Under the pieces are notes generated by a model, which saw only the letters and a program-made list of their open reading frames with translations, was not told where the DNA came from and ran no database searches. Below are positions 8,223-17,196 of a stretch of DNA of 60,824 nt, in pieces. A program made the translations under genes and the position numbers. Positions within the stretch are counted from its first letter, which is position 1; each line of letters starts with the position of its first letter. Source of the DNA: Zestomonas carbonaria (GTDB taxonomy: Bacteria; Pseudomonadota; Gammaproteobacteria; Pseudomonadales; Pseudomonadaceae). The stretch lies in the NCBI RefSeq assembly GCF_904061905.1, contig NZ_CAJFCI010000047.1:1-60824 (forward strand), given 5' to 3'.

Positions 8223-9818
8223 TCAGTCCCGCAGCAGCACGCCGGGGTTCAGCCGCCGCTCGGGGTCGAAGTGCGCGGCCAGCGCCTCCAGCACCGCCAT
8301 GCCCCGCTCGCCCTTCTCCGCCGCCAGGTACGGCGCGTGGTCGCGACCGACGCCGTGCTGGTGGCTGATGGTGCCGCGATTGCCGGCGATCACCCAACTG
8401 GCCGCCTGCTTGAGCGTGCGCCAGCGCTCCAGGGTCTCGGCATAGCTGCCCGCCGGGCGGAACACATAGGTGGTGTAGATGCTCGAGCCCTCGCCATAGA
8501 CATGGGACAGATGGGTGAACACGTGCACCCGCTCGCCCTCGTCGGCGAGACCGTCGCGCAGGCTGGCCTCGATGCGGTCGAGCAGCAGGTCGACGTTGCA
8601 CCAGTCGGTGGCGGTCTCCAGGGTGTCGACCACGTAGCCGGCCTGCCACAGCGCCTCGCGCAGGTAGGGGAAGCGGAAACGCCCTTCCGCCCATTTCCTG
8701 CCCAGCAAGGTGCCGGTGAACACGCCGCCGTGGCGCCCCAGCAGGCGCTTGGCCTGTTTCAGCGACGCGGCGTTCTGCAACCGGTTGCCGGTGACACCGA
8801 AGGTCAGCATGCACTTGCCGGCGCCCGCGCCGCGCAGCCTGAGGTATTTCTCCAGCAGGGCGATCTGCCCCGGATGGCCGGCCAGCGCCAGTTGCGTCTC
8901 GGTCTCGATCGCGTTGGACAGCCGCAGCATGGACAGCGGCACCCGGGCCTGGGCCAGCTCGCGGATGGCCTCCAGCGCGCGCGGCCAGCTCGGCAGGAAC
9001 ACCGCGTAGAAACGCTCGTCCTCGGCCAGCTTGCTGACCCGTACCCGAACCTCGGAGATCACCCCGAAACGCCCTTCCGAGCCGAGCACGATTTCGCGCA
9101 GGTCGGGGCCGGCGGCGGAGGCCGGGAAGGTCGGGATCTCCAGCGGACCGCCGAAGGTTTCCAGGGTGCCGCCGGCGAACAACTGCTCAATGCGCCCGTA
9201 GCGCAGCGACTGCTGGCCGCTGGAACGGCTGGCCACCCAGCCACCGAGGGTCGACAGCTCCCAGGACTGCGGGAAGTGGCCGAGGGTGTAGCCATGGGCG
9301 CGCAACTGGCTCTCCACCTGTGGGCCATTGGCGCCGGGGCCGAAGGTGGCGATGCGGCTTTCCTCGTCCAGGTCGAGCAGGCGGTTCATGCGCTCCAGCG
9401 ACAGGGTCAGCACCGGCCTGTCGCCGGACTGCGGGTTGATGTGCCCGGCCACCGAGGTACCGCCGCCGTAGGGGATGACGATCACGTCGCGCTCGGCCGC
9501 CCAGGCCAGCAGCTCGCGGATCTGCGCGGCGGTTTCCGGGAAGGCGACACCGTCGGGGAACACGCCGAAGTTGCCTTCGCGCATCGCCAGCCAGTCCGGC
9601 AGGCTCTGCCCGCGAGCGTGGCGGACGCGCGCCTCGGCATCGCTGGAGATCAGCGGGTGGTCCGCCAGGCGCGAGGCCGGCACCTGCGTCAGCACGCTGT
9701 CCAGGCTGGCATCCGGCAATGACCGGCCGGCGCCGACCCGCGCCTCCAGGAACGCCGCGCCGTGCGCGGGCAGCTCCATCACCGTGGCTTCGTCACCCCA
9801 ACCGTTCCAGCGCCGCAT
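8223..9818 (-). CDS. FAD-binding oxidase, alkyldihydroxyacetonephosphate synthase-like
   Basis: 531 residues of the vanillyl-alcohol-oxidase fold. The FAD-binding loop reads PYGGGTSVAGH, followed by FPQSWELSTLGGWVASRSSG and a C-terminal histidine motif (SHQHGVGRDH). This set is typical of alkyl-DHAP synthase (AGPS), which swaps an acyl chain for an alkyl chain in ether-lipid synthesis. Bacterial relatives also include D-lactate and glycolate oxidases. It is first in the operon with GlpD-like, FGGY and YegS-like genes. Ether-lipid chemistry is an inference from family and neighbours. Confidence 0.82.
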   Translation of the reverse strand: MRRWNGWGDEATVMELPAHGAAFLEARVGAGRSLPDASLDSVLTQVPASRLADHPLISSDAEARVRHARGQSLPDWLAMREGNFGVFPDGVAFPETAAQIRELLAWAAERDVIVIPYGGGTSVAGHINPQSGDRPVLTLSLERMNRLLDLDEESRIATFGPGANGPQVESQLRAHGYTLGHFPQSWELSTLGGWVASRSSGQQSLRYGRIEQLFAGGTLETFGGPLEIPTFPASAAGPDLREIVLGSEGRFGVISEVRVRVSKLAEDERFYAVFLPSWPRALEAIRELAQARVPLSMLRLSNAIETETQLALAGHPGQIALLEKYLRLRGAGAGKCMLTFGVTGNRLQNAASLKQAKRLLGRHGGVFTGTLLGRKWAEGRFRFPYLREALWQAGYVVDTLETATDWCNVDLLLDRIEASLRDGLADEGERVHVFTHLSHVYGEGSSIYTTYVFRPAGSYAETLERWRTLKQAASWVIAGNRGTISHQHGVGRDHAPYLAAEKGERGMAVLEALAAHFDPERRLNPGVLLRD

Positions 9819-9880
9819 GGCATTCTCCTGTGCATTTCTAGCTGCCTATACTAGCCAGCCGCCTTGCGCGGTCACTGTCG

Positions 9881-9912
9881 AATCGAGACAGCACGAGTCG
9901 CCAATCAAGACA
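9881..9912. promoter_or_regulatory. Tandem operator half-sites between oxidase and AraC genes
   Basis: AATCGAGACA at 9881-9890 and AATCAAGACA at 9903-9912 are direct repeats with 22-bp spacing, about two helix turns, as for AraC-type dimers. A CTGTC/GACAG inverted pair overlaps the first. They lie in the 105-bp gap between the divergent operon (start 9818) and the regulator (start 9924). The second copy would overlap the regulator's leader, which would fit autoregulation. Confidence 0.45.
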
Positions 9913-9923
9913 AGAACGACACC

Positions 9924-10943
9924 ATGCAAGCACTGGGTTACACCGCCGTCCCCGCCCTGCTGAAGTACCTGCGCCTGGCCGAACGCCAGGGTCTCGACCT
10001 GGATGCCGCGCTGGCCGCCGCCGGCCTGGACCCCGCCGACCTGCAAGACAACGGTAGACGCCTGCCCAGCGAGGCCCACGAAAAACTGCTCGGGCATTTC
10101 ATCGCCGTCTCCGGCGACCCGCTGTTCGGCCTGCATGCCGCCGAGTTCGTGCAGCCCGGCTCGTGGAGCGTGCTCGGCTACATCACCATGAACTGCGCCA
10201 CCCTCGGCGAGGCGATGAGCCGCATCGTGCCCTACGAGAAACTGGTCGGCGACATGGGCACCAGCCGCATCGAACCGGTCGATGGCCACGTGCGGCTGAG
10301 CTGGAGCTGCCGCCACGAAACCGCCGACATCCGCCGGCATATGGTGGAGAACGTGCTGGCCTCCTGGCTGCTGTATGCACGCTGGATCGCCGACATGGAC
10401 CGCTCGCCGAGCGAGGTGTGGTTCGAGCATCAGCAGCCGGCCGGCACCGATCTCGCCGAGTACCAGGCGGTGTTCGGTTGCGCGGTGAAGTTCGAGCAGA
10501 GCGCCAACGCCCTGCTGGTGCCCATGGAGTATCTCGGCGTGCCGCTGCGCCAGGCCGACGCCAACCTGCTGCGCACCCTGGAGGAACACGCCCTGGCGCT
10601 GATGGCCGGGCTGGACGACGACGAGCCGCTGCCGCAACGGGTGAAGAACGCCCTGCGCCTGCTGCTCAAGGAGGGCCTGCCGCGCAAGGAAAGGGTCGCC
10701 GAGCGCTTCAACATGACCGTGCGCACCCTGCAACGCCACCTGCAACTGGCCGGCACCAGCTACCAGCAGATCCTCGACGAACTGCGCCAGGAGCTCGCCG
10801 AGCATTACCTCACGCGCAGCGACCTGGCGGTTCAGGACATCGCCCAGTACCTCGGCTTCACCGAATCGCGCTCGTTCCACCGCAGCTTCAAGGGCTGGAC
10901 CGGGATGACGCCGGGAGAATTCCGCGAGCGCCACAGGCGCTGA
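9924..10943 (+). CDS. AraC-family transcriptional regulator (Arabinose_bd type)
   Basis: 339 residues. The N-terminal ~200 residues match the Arabinose_bd ligand domain shared by OruR/ArgR-like regulators, and the C-terminal ~100 residues contain two helix-turn-helix motifs (VAERFNMTVRTLQRHL and QDIAQYLGFTESRSFHRSFKGWTGMTPGEFR). It is transcribed divergently from the four-gene oxidase operon and is its likely regulator. The inducer cannot be read from the sequence. Confidence 0.9.
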   Translation: MQALGYTAVPALLKYLRLAERQGLDLDAALAAAGLDPADLQDNGRRLPSEAHEKLLGHFIAVSGDPLFGLHAAEFVQPGSWSVLGYITMNCATLGEAMSRIVPYEKLVGDMGTSRIEPVDGHVRLSWSCRHETADIRRHMVENVLASWLLYARWIADMDRSPSEVWFEHQQPAGTDLAEYQAVFGCAVKFEQSANALLVPMEYLGVPLRQADANLLRTLEEHALALMAGLDDDEPLPQRVKNALRLLLKEGLPRKERVAERFNMTVRTLQRHLQLAGTSYQQILDELRQELAEHYLTRSDLAVQDIAQYLGFTESRSFHRSFKGWTGMTPGEFRERHRR

Positions 10944-10987
10944 CCGCAGGTGCATGCGGTGGATGTAAAAAGCGACACCCACCCCAC

Positions 10988-11034
10988 GTAGGAGCGCGCC
11001 ATGCGCGCGAATCGCGGCCATGGGCCGCTCCTAC
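10988..11034. repeat. 47-bp intergenic hairpin element, copy 2
   Basis: Identical over 47 bp to 387-433. It is followed by a GTAGGGTGGGCTTCAGCCCACC palindrome at about 11076-11098, a second family also present at 36419-36440 and (inverted, variant) 19906-19927. The gap between the convergent AraC and moeA genes holds only these repeats, which may serve as a bidirectional terminator. Confidence 0.8.
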
Positions 11035-11102
11035 GGGGGGTACTGGGTGGGGATGACGCAACCACGGATCACTTCCGTAGGGTGGGCTTCAGCCCACCGC
11101 AC

Positions 11103-12305
11103 CTATACCAGCAACTCACTGAGCGGAATGAAGCCAACCATCTCGCCCTCGGCCAGGGTGCGGCCTTCGGGCACTTCGACCAGGCCATCGGCCCAGGCCA
11201 CGCCGCGCAGCACGCCGGAGCTCTGGTTGGCGTAGAGCACCGCGCGGCCCTCCTCCAGGCGCACACGCAGGAACTCGCGACGGGTGCCCGGCTTGTGCCA
11301 GGTGAAACCGGCCGGCACCGGGAAGCGTAGCGGCGCGACCTTGCGCACGCCCAGTCGGCGCAGCAGGTAGGGCCGCGCCAGCAGGGAGAAGGTCACCAGC
11401 GTCGAGGCCGGGTTGCCAGGCAGGCCGATCACCGGCACGCCCTTGTAGCGGCCGAAGGTCAGCGGCTTGCCGGGCTTGATCGCCAGCTTCCAGAGCTCCA
11501 GCTCGCCATCCTCGCGTAGCACCTTGCCGAGGAAGTCCGCCTCGCCCACCGACACCCCGCCGGTGGACAGGATCAGGTCGACATCGCCCAGCTCGCCAAG
11601 CCTCGCGCGGGTCCTGGCCAGGTCGTCGGGCAGGATGCCCGCATCGACCACCGCGCAGCCAAGCTGCTCCAGCCAACTGCACAGTAGGCGGCGGTTGCTG
11701 TTGTAGATCTGCCCCGGACCGAGCGGCAGGCCCGGCTCGACCAACTCGTCGCCGGTGGAAAGCACCGCGACCCTTGGCTTGCGGCGAACCGTCACCTCGG
11801 CCACGCCGAGCGTCGCACACAGCCCCAGCTCCACCGGGCCCAGGCGGGTGCCGGCATCCAGCACCTGCTCGCCACGACGGGTCTCCTGGCCCTGCGGCCG
11901 CACGTGCTGGCCGGCTTCGAGCGTTTCGAGGAAGCGCACCCGGCCGTCCTCCAGCACCTCGGCGTTCTCCTGCATCTCCACGCAGTCGGCACCCTCCGGC
12001 AGCGGCGCCCCGGTGAAGATGCGCGCGCAAGTGCCCGGCTCCAGCGGCCCCGGCGCCTGGCCGGCGAAGATGCGCTGGGTGACGCGCAGCGGCTCGCCCC
12101 GCCAGTCGGCCTGGCGCAGGGCGTAGCCGTCCATGGCGCTGTTCGGCCAGGGCGGCAGGTCGAGGCCGGCGACCAGCGGTTCGGCCAGCACCCTGCCACG
12201 GGCCTCGGCCAGCGGCAGGGTTTCCCGTTCCTCGATGGAGGTCGCCTCGGCCAACTCCAGCAGGCGTGCGAGCGCGGCCTCCACCGGCATCAGAGCGGCG
12301 CTCAT
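11103..12305 (-). CDS. moeA: Molybdopterin molybdenumtransferase MoeA
   Basis: 400 residues with the MoeA layout: N-terminal domains I/II ([15 protein letters not shown]), the catalytic MoCF-like domain ([49 protein letters not shown]) and a C-terminal beta-barrel. It inserts molybdate into adenylylated molybdopterin. The ATG overlaps the stop of moaB (ATGA), so the two are translationally coupled. Recalled P. aeruginosa order moaB-moeA beside mobA matches. Confidence 0.95.
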   Translation of the reverse strand: MSAALMPVEAALARLLELAEATSIEERETLPLAEARGRVLAEPLVAGLDLPPWPNSAMDGYALRQADWRGEPLRVTQRIFAGQAPGPLEPGTCARIFTGAPLPEGADCVEMQENAEVLEDGRVRFLETLEAGQHVRPQGQETRRGEQVLDAGTRLGPVELGLCATLGVAEVTVRRKPRVAVLSTGDELVEPGLPLGPGQIYNSNRRLLCSWLEQLGCAVVDAGILPDDLARTRARLGELGDVDLILSTGGVSVGEADFLGKVLREDGELELWKLAIKPGKPLTFGRYKGVPVIGLPGNPASTLVTFSLLARPYLLRRLGVRKVAPLRFPVPAGFTWHKPGTRREFLRVRLEEGRAVLYANQSSGVLRGVAWADGLVEVPEGRTLAEGEMVGFIPLSELLV

Positions 12306-12841
12306 CCGCGCGACTCGCAGGGCGCCACCGGCTTGAGGTGGGCGACGAAGTTGCAGGGGCGGTGGCGGGCGTCCAGTTGCTCGGCGAGGATGCCGTCCCA
12401 ACCGGTGCGGCAGGCGTTGGTCGAGCCCGGCAGGCAGCACACCAGGGTGCCGTTGGCGAGCCCGGCCAGGGCGCGCGACTGGATGGTGGAGGTGCCGATA
12501 TCGGCCACCGAGATCTGCCGGAACAGTTCGCCGAAGCCATCGACCTGCTTGTCGAGCAGGCAGGCGACGGCTTCCGGGGTGCTGTCGCGGCCGGTGAAGC
12601 CGGTGCCGCCGGTGATCAGCACCACCTGGATTTCGTCGTCGGCAATCCAGGTCGCGACCTGGGCGCGGATCTTGTACAGATCGTCCTTGAGCAGCACCCG
12701 CGCGGCGAGGTTATGGCCGGCGGCGGTGAGGCGGTCGACGAACAGTTGGCCGGACGTGTCGGTATCCAGGGTACGGGTGTCGCTGACGGTCAGTACGGCG
12801 ATATTGAGCGGCACGAACACCGCATCGGCCTTGTGGCTCAT
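12302..12841 (-). CDS. moaB: Molybdenum cofactor biosynthesis protein MoaB
   Basis: 179 residues, a single MoCF-fold domain with TVSDTR at the start and the GGTG motif ([16 protein letters not shown]). MoaB/MogA proteins adenylylate molybdopterin before MoeA acts. The start at 12841 follows a short gap from the divergent mobA; longer in-frame extension upstream would run into the mobA region. It is cotranscribed with moeA. Confidence 0.93.
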   Translation of the reverse strand: MSHKADAVFVPLNIAVLTVSDTRTLDTDTSGQLFVDRLTAAGHNLAARVLLKDDLYKIRAQVATWIADDEIQVVLITGGTGFTGRDSTPEAVACLLDKQVDGFGELFRQISVADIGTSTIQSRALAGLANGTLVCCLPGSTNACRTGWDGILAEQLDARHRPCNFVAHLKPVAPCESRG

Positions 12842-12917
12842 GGTAGTTGTCCGATTGTGGAGAAAGCAGCCCAGTGTTATATCACAGGCCCATCCAGCCA
12901 GCTCCGGAACCCCGCCC

Positions 12918-13517
12918 ATGCCCGCGCCGACCACCCTGCCCGCCTGCTCCGTGCTGCTCCTCGCCGGGGGGCGCGGCCAGCGCGTCGGTGGCGCCGACAA
13001 GGGCCTGCTGGAATGGCGCGGCCAGCCGCTGATCGCCCACCTGCACGCGCTGGTGCGGCCGCTGACCGACGACCTGATCATCTCCTGCAACCGCAACGCC
13101 GAGCGCTACGCGGCCTATGCCGACCGCCTGGTGCAGGACGACAGCCCCGACTTTCCCGGCCCCTTGACCGGCATCCGCGCCGGCCTCGCCACGGCCCGTC
13201 ATGACCATCTGCTGGTGCTGCCCTGCGATGCGCCGCTGATCGACGCCGCGCTGCTGGAACAACTGCGCCGGCGCTCCGCCGAGCGGCCGGACCAGGCGGT
13301 GATGGTGCACCAGGGCGAATACTGGCAACCGCTGATCTGCCTGCTGCCGAAAAGCCTCGGCGCGGCGCTGGAGCAGGCCTGGCAGCGCGGCGAACGCAGC
13401 CCGCAACGGGCCTTGCTGTCGCTCGGGGTGACCGCGCTGGAGTGCGCCGTGGACGACCCTCGCCTGGCCAATCTGAACACCCCGGAGCTGCTGGCCGGCG
13501 CTTCCCCTTCTCGTTGA
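12918..13517 (+). CDS. mobA: Molybdenum cofactor guanylyltransferase MobA
   Basis: 199 residues. The nucleotide-binding signature [25 protein letters not shown] lies near the N-terminus and LPCDAPL follows at about 100. It attaches GMP to Mo-molybdopterin to make the bis-MGD cofactor of the DMSO-reductase family (for example nitrate reductase). It is divergent from moaB-moeA across about 76 bp. ATG 12918 starts just ahead of the nucleotide motif, as in the family. Confidence 0.94.
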   Translation: MPAPTTLPACSVLLLAGGRGQRVGGADKGLLEWRGQPLIAHLHALVRPLTDDLIISCNRNAERYAAYADRLVQDDSPDFPGPLTGIRAGLATARHDHLLVLPCDAPLIDAALLEQLRRRSAERPDQAVMVHQGEYWQPLICLLPKSLGAALEQAWQRGERSPQRALLSLGVTALECAVDDPRLANLNTPELLAGASPSR

Positions 13518-13645
13518 GCGGCCATTTTTACTGAACCTTGGCGGCATTTTTCCGTCAGAAGGACCTAGAGTCTGTCGGTGTTTCGTCGCGGCCGTGGCAA
13601 ATCATCGACAGGCCCTGATCAATCCCACCATCAAGGAGTCCAACG

Positions 13646-13867
13646 ATGACCAAACGAATCCTGCTCGCCGCCCTGCTCGGCCTCGGCCTCGGCACCCTGG
13701 CCGGCTGTTCGACGCCATCGGTGATCACACTCAATGACGGCCGCGAGATCCAGACGGTCGATGCGCCGGAATACGACGAAGAAGCCGGCTTCTACGAATT
13801 CGAACAACTGGATGGCAAGCGCGCCCGGGTCAACAAGGACCAGGTACGCACGGTGAAGGAGCTGTAA
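13646..13867 (+). CDS. Small YgdI/YgdR-family lipoprotein
   Basis: 73 residues. The N-terminus is a lipoprotein signal with lipobox LAGC, so the mature protein starts at Cys 21 and is ~53 residues with an SH3-like YgdI/YgdR (DUF903) domain ([22 protein letters not shown]). Function unknown; relatives are abundant envelope lipoproteins. AAGGAG lies upstream of the ATG. A strong hairpin (13872-13905) follows directly, so it is probably monocistronic. Confidence 0.92.
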   Translation: MTKRILLAALLGLGLGTLAGCSTPSVITLNDGREIQTVDAPEYDEEAGFYEFEQLDGKRARVNKDQVRTVKEL

Positions 13868-13871
13868 TCCG

Positions 13872-13905
13872 AACCAGACCTGCCGAAGCCTCGGCAGGTC
13901 TGGTT
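13872..13905 (+). terminator. 15-bp-stem terminator after small lipoprotein
   Basis: Perfect 15-bp stem (AACCAGACCTGCCGA / TCGGCAGGTCTGGTT) with an AGCC loop, five bases after the lipoprotein stop codon. The T-run is short, so it may also protect the mRNA 3' end. Confidence 0.85.
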
Positions 13906-13964
13906 TAGCACTACCTTTTTCGGCGGCGCGCCACCTCAGCGAACAAAAAAATCTACATAACCTC

Positions 13965-13992
13965 TTGTGCAACAAAAGTTTTTCGGTATTAT
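13965..13992 (+). promoter_or_regulatory. Candidate tRNA-Pro promoter
   Basis: TTGTGC (13965-13970) and TATTAT (13987-13992) with a 16-bp spacer, in an AT-rich stretch 12 bp before the tRNA. This fits a sigma-70 promoter with a very short 5' leader. Confidence 0.5.
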
Positions 13993-14003
13993 TGTCGCCA
14001 CTT

Positions 14004-14080
14004 CGGAGTGTAGCGCAGCTTGGTAGCGCGTCTCGTTCGGGACGAGAAGGTCGCAGGTTCGAATCCTGTCTCTCCGACCA
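14004..14080 (+). tRNA. tRNA-Pro (anticodon CGG)
   Basis: 77 nt with encoded CCA. The anticodon loop TTCGGGA gives CGG, which reads CCG codons. The T-loop region GGTTCGAATCC and the D-arm AGCGCAGCTTGGTAGCGC are canonical. Acceptor pairing starts CGGAG with CTCCG and has one U-U mismatch at pair 6. It is the only RNA gene recognised in the window. Confidence 0.97.
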
Positions 14081-14086
14081 AACCCG

Positions 14087-14114
14087 AAAAAACCCGCCTC
14101 ACGGCGGGTTTTTT
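14087..14114 (+). terminator. Terminator after tRNA-Pro
   Basis: AAAAAACCCGCC-TCAC-GGCGGGTTTTTT, a 12-bp stem with T-run, starting 7 bases after the tRNA. The A-run on the other side makes it usable by the convergent glutaredoxin-like gene as well. Confidence 0.93.
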
Positions 14115-14181
14115 ATTGCCTGCGAATTCGCCCAGGGCCAGGGCATCGCGGCCAGGGCCGCCCCTCCTTCTATTCCATCGC

Positions 14182-14418
14182 TCAGCGCAGGAAATCCACC
14201 ACCCGCTCGGCATCGAACGGCCAGTCGAGTTCCGCGCCGGTATCGCAGCGGCGCAGCACCGGAATCCGCAGGCCGTAGCGCTCGACCCACTCCTCGCGGT
14301 CGGCGATGTCGATCAGCTCGACCAGCAGGCCGTGTTCGACGAACGGCATCAGCAGCGCTTCGGCCACTTCGCAGAGATGACAGCCCAGGGTGCCGAAGAG
14401 TTGGCATTCGGGGGGCAT
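14182..14418 (-). CDS. Glutaredoxin-like small protein
   Basis: 78 residues with a thioredoxin-like fold. The N-terminus reads CQLFGTLGCHLCEVAE, a CxxC redox site (CHLC), and a cis-proline-type segment LRIPVLRR follows (DUF836 / glutaredoxin-like family). A thiol-disulfide role is likely; the partner is unknown. GAGG lies 7 nt before ATG 14418, which favours this start over the in-frame ATG at 14433. Confidence 0.85.
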   Translation of the reverse strand: MPPECQLFGTLGCHLCEVAEALLMPFVEHGLLVELIDIADREEWVERYGLRIPVLRRCDTGAELDWPFDAERVVDFLR

Positions 14419-14652
14419 GGACGGACCTCGCAAACAGGGAAGCGGCAGTTTAACAGGCCCGCACTCCCCGTCGGGCCATATCGATCCGGGCCGCGACAGC
14501 CGGGCGGCCGCGCGCGCCTCCTAGCGATTCGCCCGGCAAAAGTCTTGCCGACTAAGGTCTAAAGGCCCGATTTTCGCAGCATGTGCTTTATTACTGAGTT
14601 GCAACAGTACGGTCACAAACCGCCTGTCATACCCACGAGGAGAAATACAATA

Positions 14653-15915
14653 ATGAACACCTCCCCTCTCGCCCGTGCCGTGGCCCTGGCCGCGCTGGGC
14701 GCCCTCACCATTCCTGGCCTGGCCCAAGCGGAGTTCATCAAGGACAGCAAAGGCAGCCTGGAGCTACGCAACTTCTACTTCAACCGCGACTTCCGCCAGG
14801 AAGGTGCCGCGCAACCCAAGGCCGAGGAATGGGCCCAGGGTTTCCTGCTGCGCCTGGAGTCCGGCTATACCGAAGGCACCGTCGGCGTAGGTGTGGACGC
14901 CATCGGCATGCTCGGTCTGAAACTCGATTCCGGCGGCGGCCGCAGCGGCACCGGCCTGCTCAAGCGCGACCGGGAAACCGGCGAAGCCCAGGACGAATAT
15001 GGTGAACTGGGGCTGACCGCCAAGCTGCGCGCCTCGAAGAGCACCCTGAAGGTCGGCACCCTGCTGCCCAAGGTGCCGGTGGTGCAATACAACGACAGCC
15101 GCCTGCTGCCGCAGACCTTCAGCGGCGGCCACCTGAACTCCATGGAGATCGACGGTCTGACCTTCGACGCCGGTCGCCTGCGCCAGGTGAACCATCGCGA
15201 CTCCTCGGACTACGAGGACATGGTCATCACCGCCGGCGGCCCGCGCAACATCACCTTCGCCGGTGGCTCCACGGCGGACCACTTCGACTTCGCCGGCGCC
15301 ACCTACAAGTGGAACGACCAGCTCAGCACCGGCTACCACTTCGGCAAGCTGGACGAGTTCTACAAGCAGCACTTCCTGAACCTCGTCCATACCCTGCCGA
15401 TCGCCGACAAGCAGGCGCTGAAGTCCGACATCCGCTGGGCCCGCTCCACCGATGACGGCAGCAGCAACGTCGACAACAAGGCCTTCAACGCCATGTTCAC
15501 CTACAGCCTGGGCTTCCACGCCTTCGGCCTCGGTTACCAGGACATGAGCGGCGACACCGGCTTCGCCTACATCAACGGGACCGACCCCTATCTGGTCAAC
15601 TACATCCAGATCGGCGACTTCGCCAACAAGGACGAGCAATCCTGGCAGGCGCGCTACGACTACAACTTCGCCGGCCTGGGCATTCCCGGCCTGACCTTCA
15701 TGACCCGCTACGTCACCGGCGACGACATCGACCGTGGCGCGGCCGCGTCCGAAGGCAAGGAATGGGAACGCAACACGGATATCGCCTATGTGTTCCAGGA
15801 AGGCCCGCTGAAGAACCTCGGCCTGAGGTGGCGCAACGCGACCTACCGCTCCAACTTCGGCAACGACCTCGACGAGAACCGTCTGATCGTCAGCTACACC
15901 CTGCCGCTGTGGTAA
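14653..15915 (+). CDS. OprD-family outer-membrane porin
   Basis: 420 residues. The signal peptide ends near LAQA|EF, followed by the OprD opening (GSLELRNFYFNRDFRQEG) and a C-terminal beta-strand ending in tryptophan (SYTLPLW). OprD-family channels carry specific small carboxylates, amino acids or peptides. From memory the position matches opdQ of P. aeruginosa, but the substrate cannot be assigned. CGAGGAG precedes the ATG. It is followed by a terminator at 15934. Confidence 0.94.
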   Translation: MNTSPLARAVALAALGALTIPGLAQAEFIKDSKGSLELRNFYFNRDFRQEGAAQPKAEEWAQGFLLRLESGYTEGTVGVGVDAIGMLGLKLDSGGGRSGTGLLKRDRETGEAQDEYGELGLTAKLRASKSTLKVGTLLPKVPVVQYNDSRLLPQTFSGGHLNSMEIDGLTFDAGRLRQVNHRDSSDYEDMVITAGGPRNITFAGGSTADHFDFAGATYKWNDQLSTGYHFGKLDEFYKQHFLNLVHTLPIADKQALKSDIRWARSTDDGSSNVDNKAFNAMFTYSLGFHAFGLGYQDMSGDTGFAYINGTDPYLVNYIQIGDFANKDEQSWQARYDYNFAGLGIPGLTFMTRYVTGDDIDRGAAASEGKEWERNTDIAYVFQEGPLKNLGLRWRNATYRSNFGNDLDENRLIVSYTLPLW

Positions 15916-15933
15916 GCCGTCCGGCCTGAAACG

Positions 15934-15961
15934 AAAAAGCCCGCCATCCGGCGGGCTTTTT
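15934..15961. terminator. Terminator between porin and ammonium transporter
   Basis: AAAAAGCCCGCC-ATCC-GGCGGGCTTTTT, a 12-bp symmetrical stem with A and T tails. It can end both the rightward porin transcript and the leftward transporter transcript. Confidence 0.93.
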
Positions 15962-15987
15962 CATGTGCGAGCCTGTGGCAGGCCAGC

Positions 15988-17196
15988 TCACTCGTGGCTC
16001 GTCGCACCGATCTTGTGGATCGACAGGTCGGCGCCGTAGTACTCCTGCTCCTGGTTCAGGCGGATGCCCACCACCAGCTTGACCAGGCCGTAGACCAGGA
16101 AGCCGCCGACCAGCGCCACCAGCACGCCCAGGCCGGTGCCGATCACCTGGCTGGCCAGGCTGACCCCGCCCAGGCCGCCCAGCGCCTGCTGGCCGAAGAT
16201 GCCGCAGGCAATCCCGCCCCACACACCGCACAGGCCGTGCAGCGGCCAGACGCCGAGCACGTCGTCCACCTTCCACTTCACCTGGGTGGCGGTGAAGGTC
16301 CAGACGAACAGCGCGCCGGCGACTAGGCCGGTGGCCAGCGCGCCCAGCGGATGCATCAGGTCGGAGCCGGCGCAGATCGCCACCAGCCCGGCGAGCGGGC
16401 CGTTGTGCAGGAAGCCCGGGTCGTTGCGGCCGACGAACAGGGCCGCCACCGTGCCGCCGACCATCGCCAGCAGCGAGTTGACCGCCACCAGGCCGGTGAT
16501 GCCCTCCACCGTCTGCGCGCTCATGACGTTGAAGCCGAACCAGCCGACGATCAGGATCCACGAACCCAGCGCCAGGAACGGGATGTTCGACGGCGCGAAC
16601 GCCACCAGCCGGCCGTCGCGGTAGCGGCCATCGCGGCGGCCGAGCAGCACCACCGCGCCGAAGGCCAGCCAGCCGCCCATGCCATGCACCACCACCGAAC
16701 CGGCGAAGTCGTGGAAGCTGGCGCCGAAACGGGCGCTCAGCCAGTCCTGCAGGCCGAAGTTGCCGTTCCAGATCATGCCCTCGAAGAATGGGTAGACGAA
16801 GGCGACGATCAGCGCCGTGGCGCACAGTTGCGGACCGAACCTGGCGCGCTCGGCGATGCCGCCGGAAATGATCGCCGGAATCGCCGCGGCGAAGGTCAGC
16901 AGGAAGAAGAACTTCACCAGCGCATAGCCGTGGTCGGCGGCCAGCGTCTCGGCCGGCGCGAAGAAGGTCACCCCGTAGGACACCCAGTAGCCGATGAAGA
17001 AATACGCCAGGGCGGAAATGGAGAAGTCGGCGAGAATCTTCGACAGGGCGTTGACCTGGTTCTTCTGGCGTACCGTGCCCACCTCGAGGAAGGCGAAGCC
17101 GGCATGCATCGCCAGAACCATCACCGCCCCCATCAGGATGAACAAGGTATTGGAACCGTGGATCAAGGTCTCCACGGCGCTGTTGAGGTTTTCCAT
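15988..17196 (-). CDS. amt: Ammonium transporter (Amt/MEP/Rh)
   Basis: 402 residues with about 11 membrane segments. Both pore histidines are in their usual context (DFAGSVVVHGMGG and WPLHGLCGVWG), and the Amt signature DFAGSVVVH is intact. It conducts ammonium into the cell. Unlike E. coli AmtB it has no cleavable signal peptide and no glnK next to it, so PII control would be in trans. ATG 17196 starts right before the first membrane helix; an ORF extension to 17253 is not needed. This gene is not part of the recalled P. aeruginosa order and may be a local insertion. Confidence 0.93.
   Translation of the reverse strand: MENLNSAVETLIHGSNTLFILMGAVMVLAMHAGFAFLEVGTVRQKNQVNALSKILADFSISALAYFFIGYWVSYGVTFFAPAETLAADHGYALVKFFFLLTFAAAIPAIISGGIAERARFGPQLCATALIVAFVYPFFEGMIWNGNFGLQDWLSARFGASFHDFAGSVVVHGMGGWLAFGAVVLLGRRDGRYRDGRLVAFAPSNIPFLALGSWILIVGWFGFNVMSAQTVEGITGLVAVNSLLAMVGGTVAALFVGRNDPGFLHNGPLAGLVAICAGSDLMHPLGALATGLVAGALFVWTFTATQVKWKVDDVLGVWPLHGLCGVWGGIACGIFGQQALGGLGGVSLASQVIGTGLGVLVALVGGFLVYGLVKLVVGIRLNQEQEYYGADLSIHKIGATSHE

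Noticed and set aside
14004..14114. tRNA-Pro as integration site of a genomic island
   Set aside because: No second copy of the tRNA 3' end, no integrase and normal chromosomal genes on both sides.
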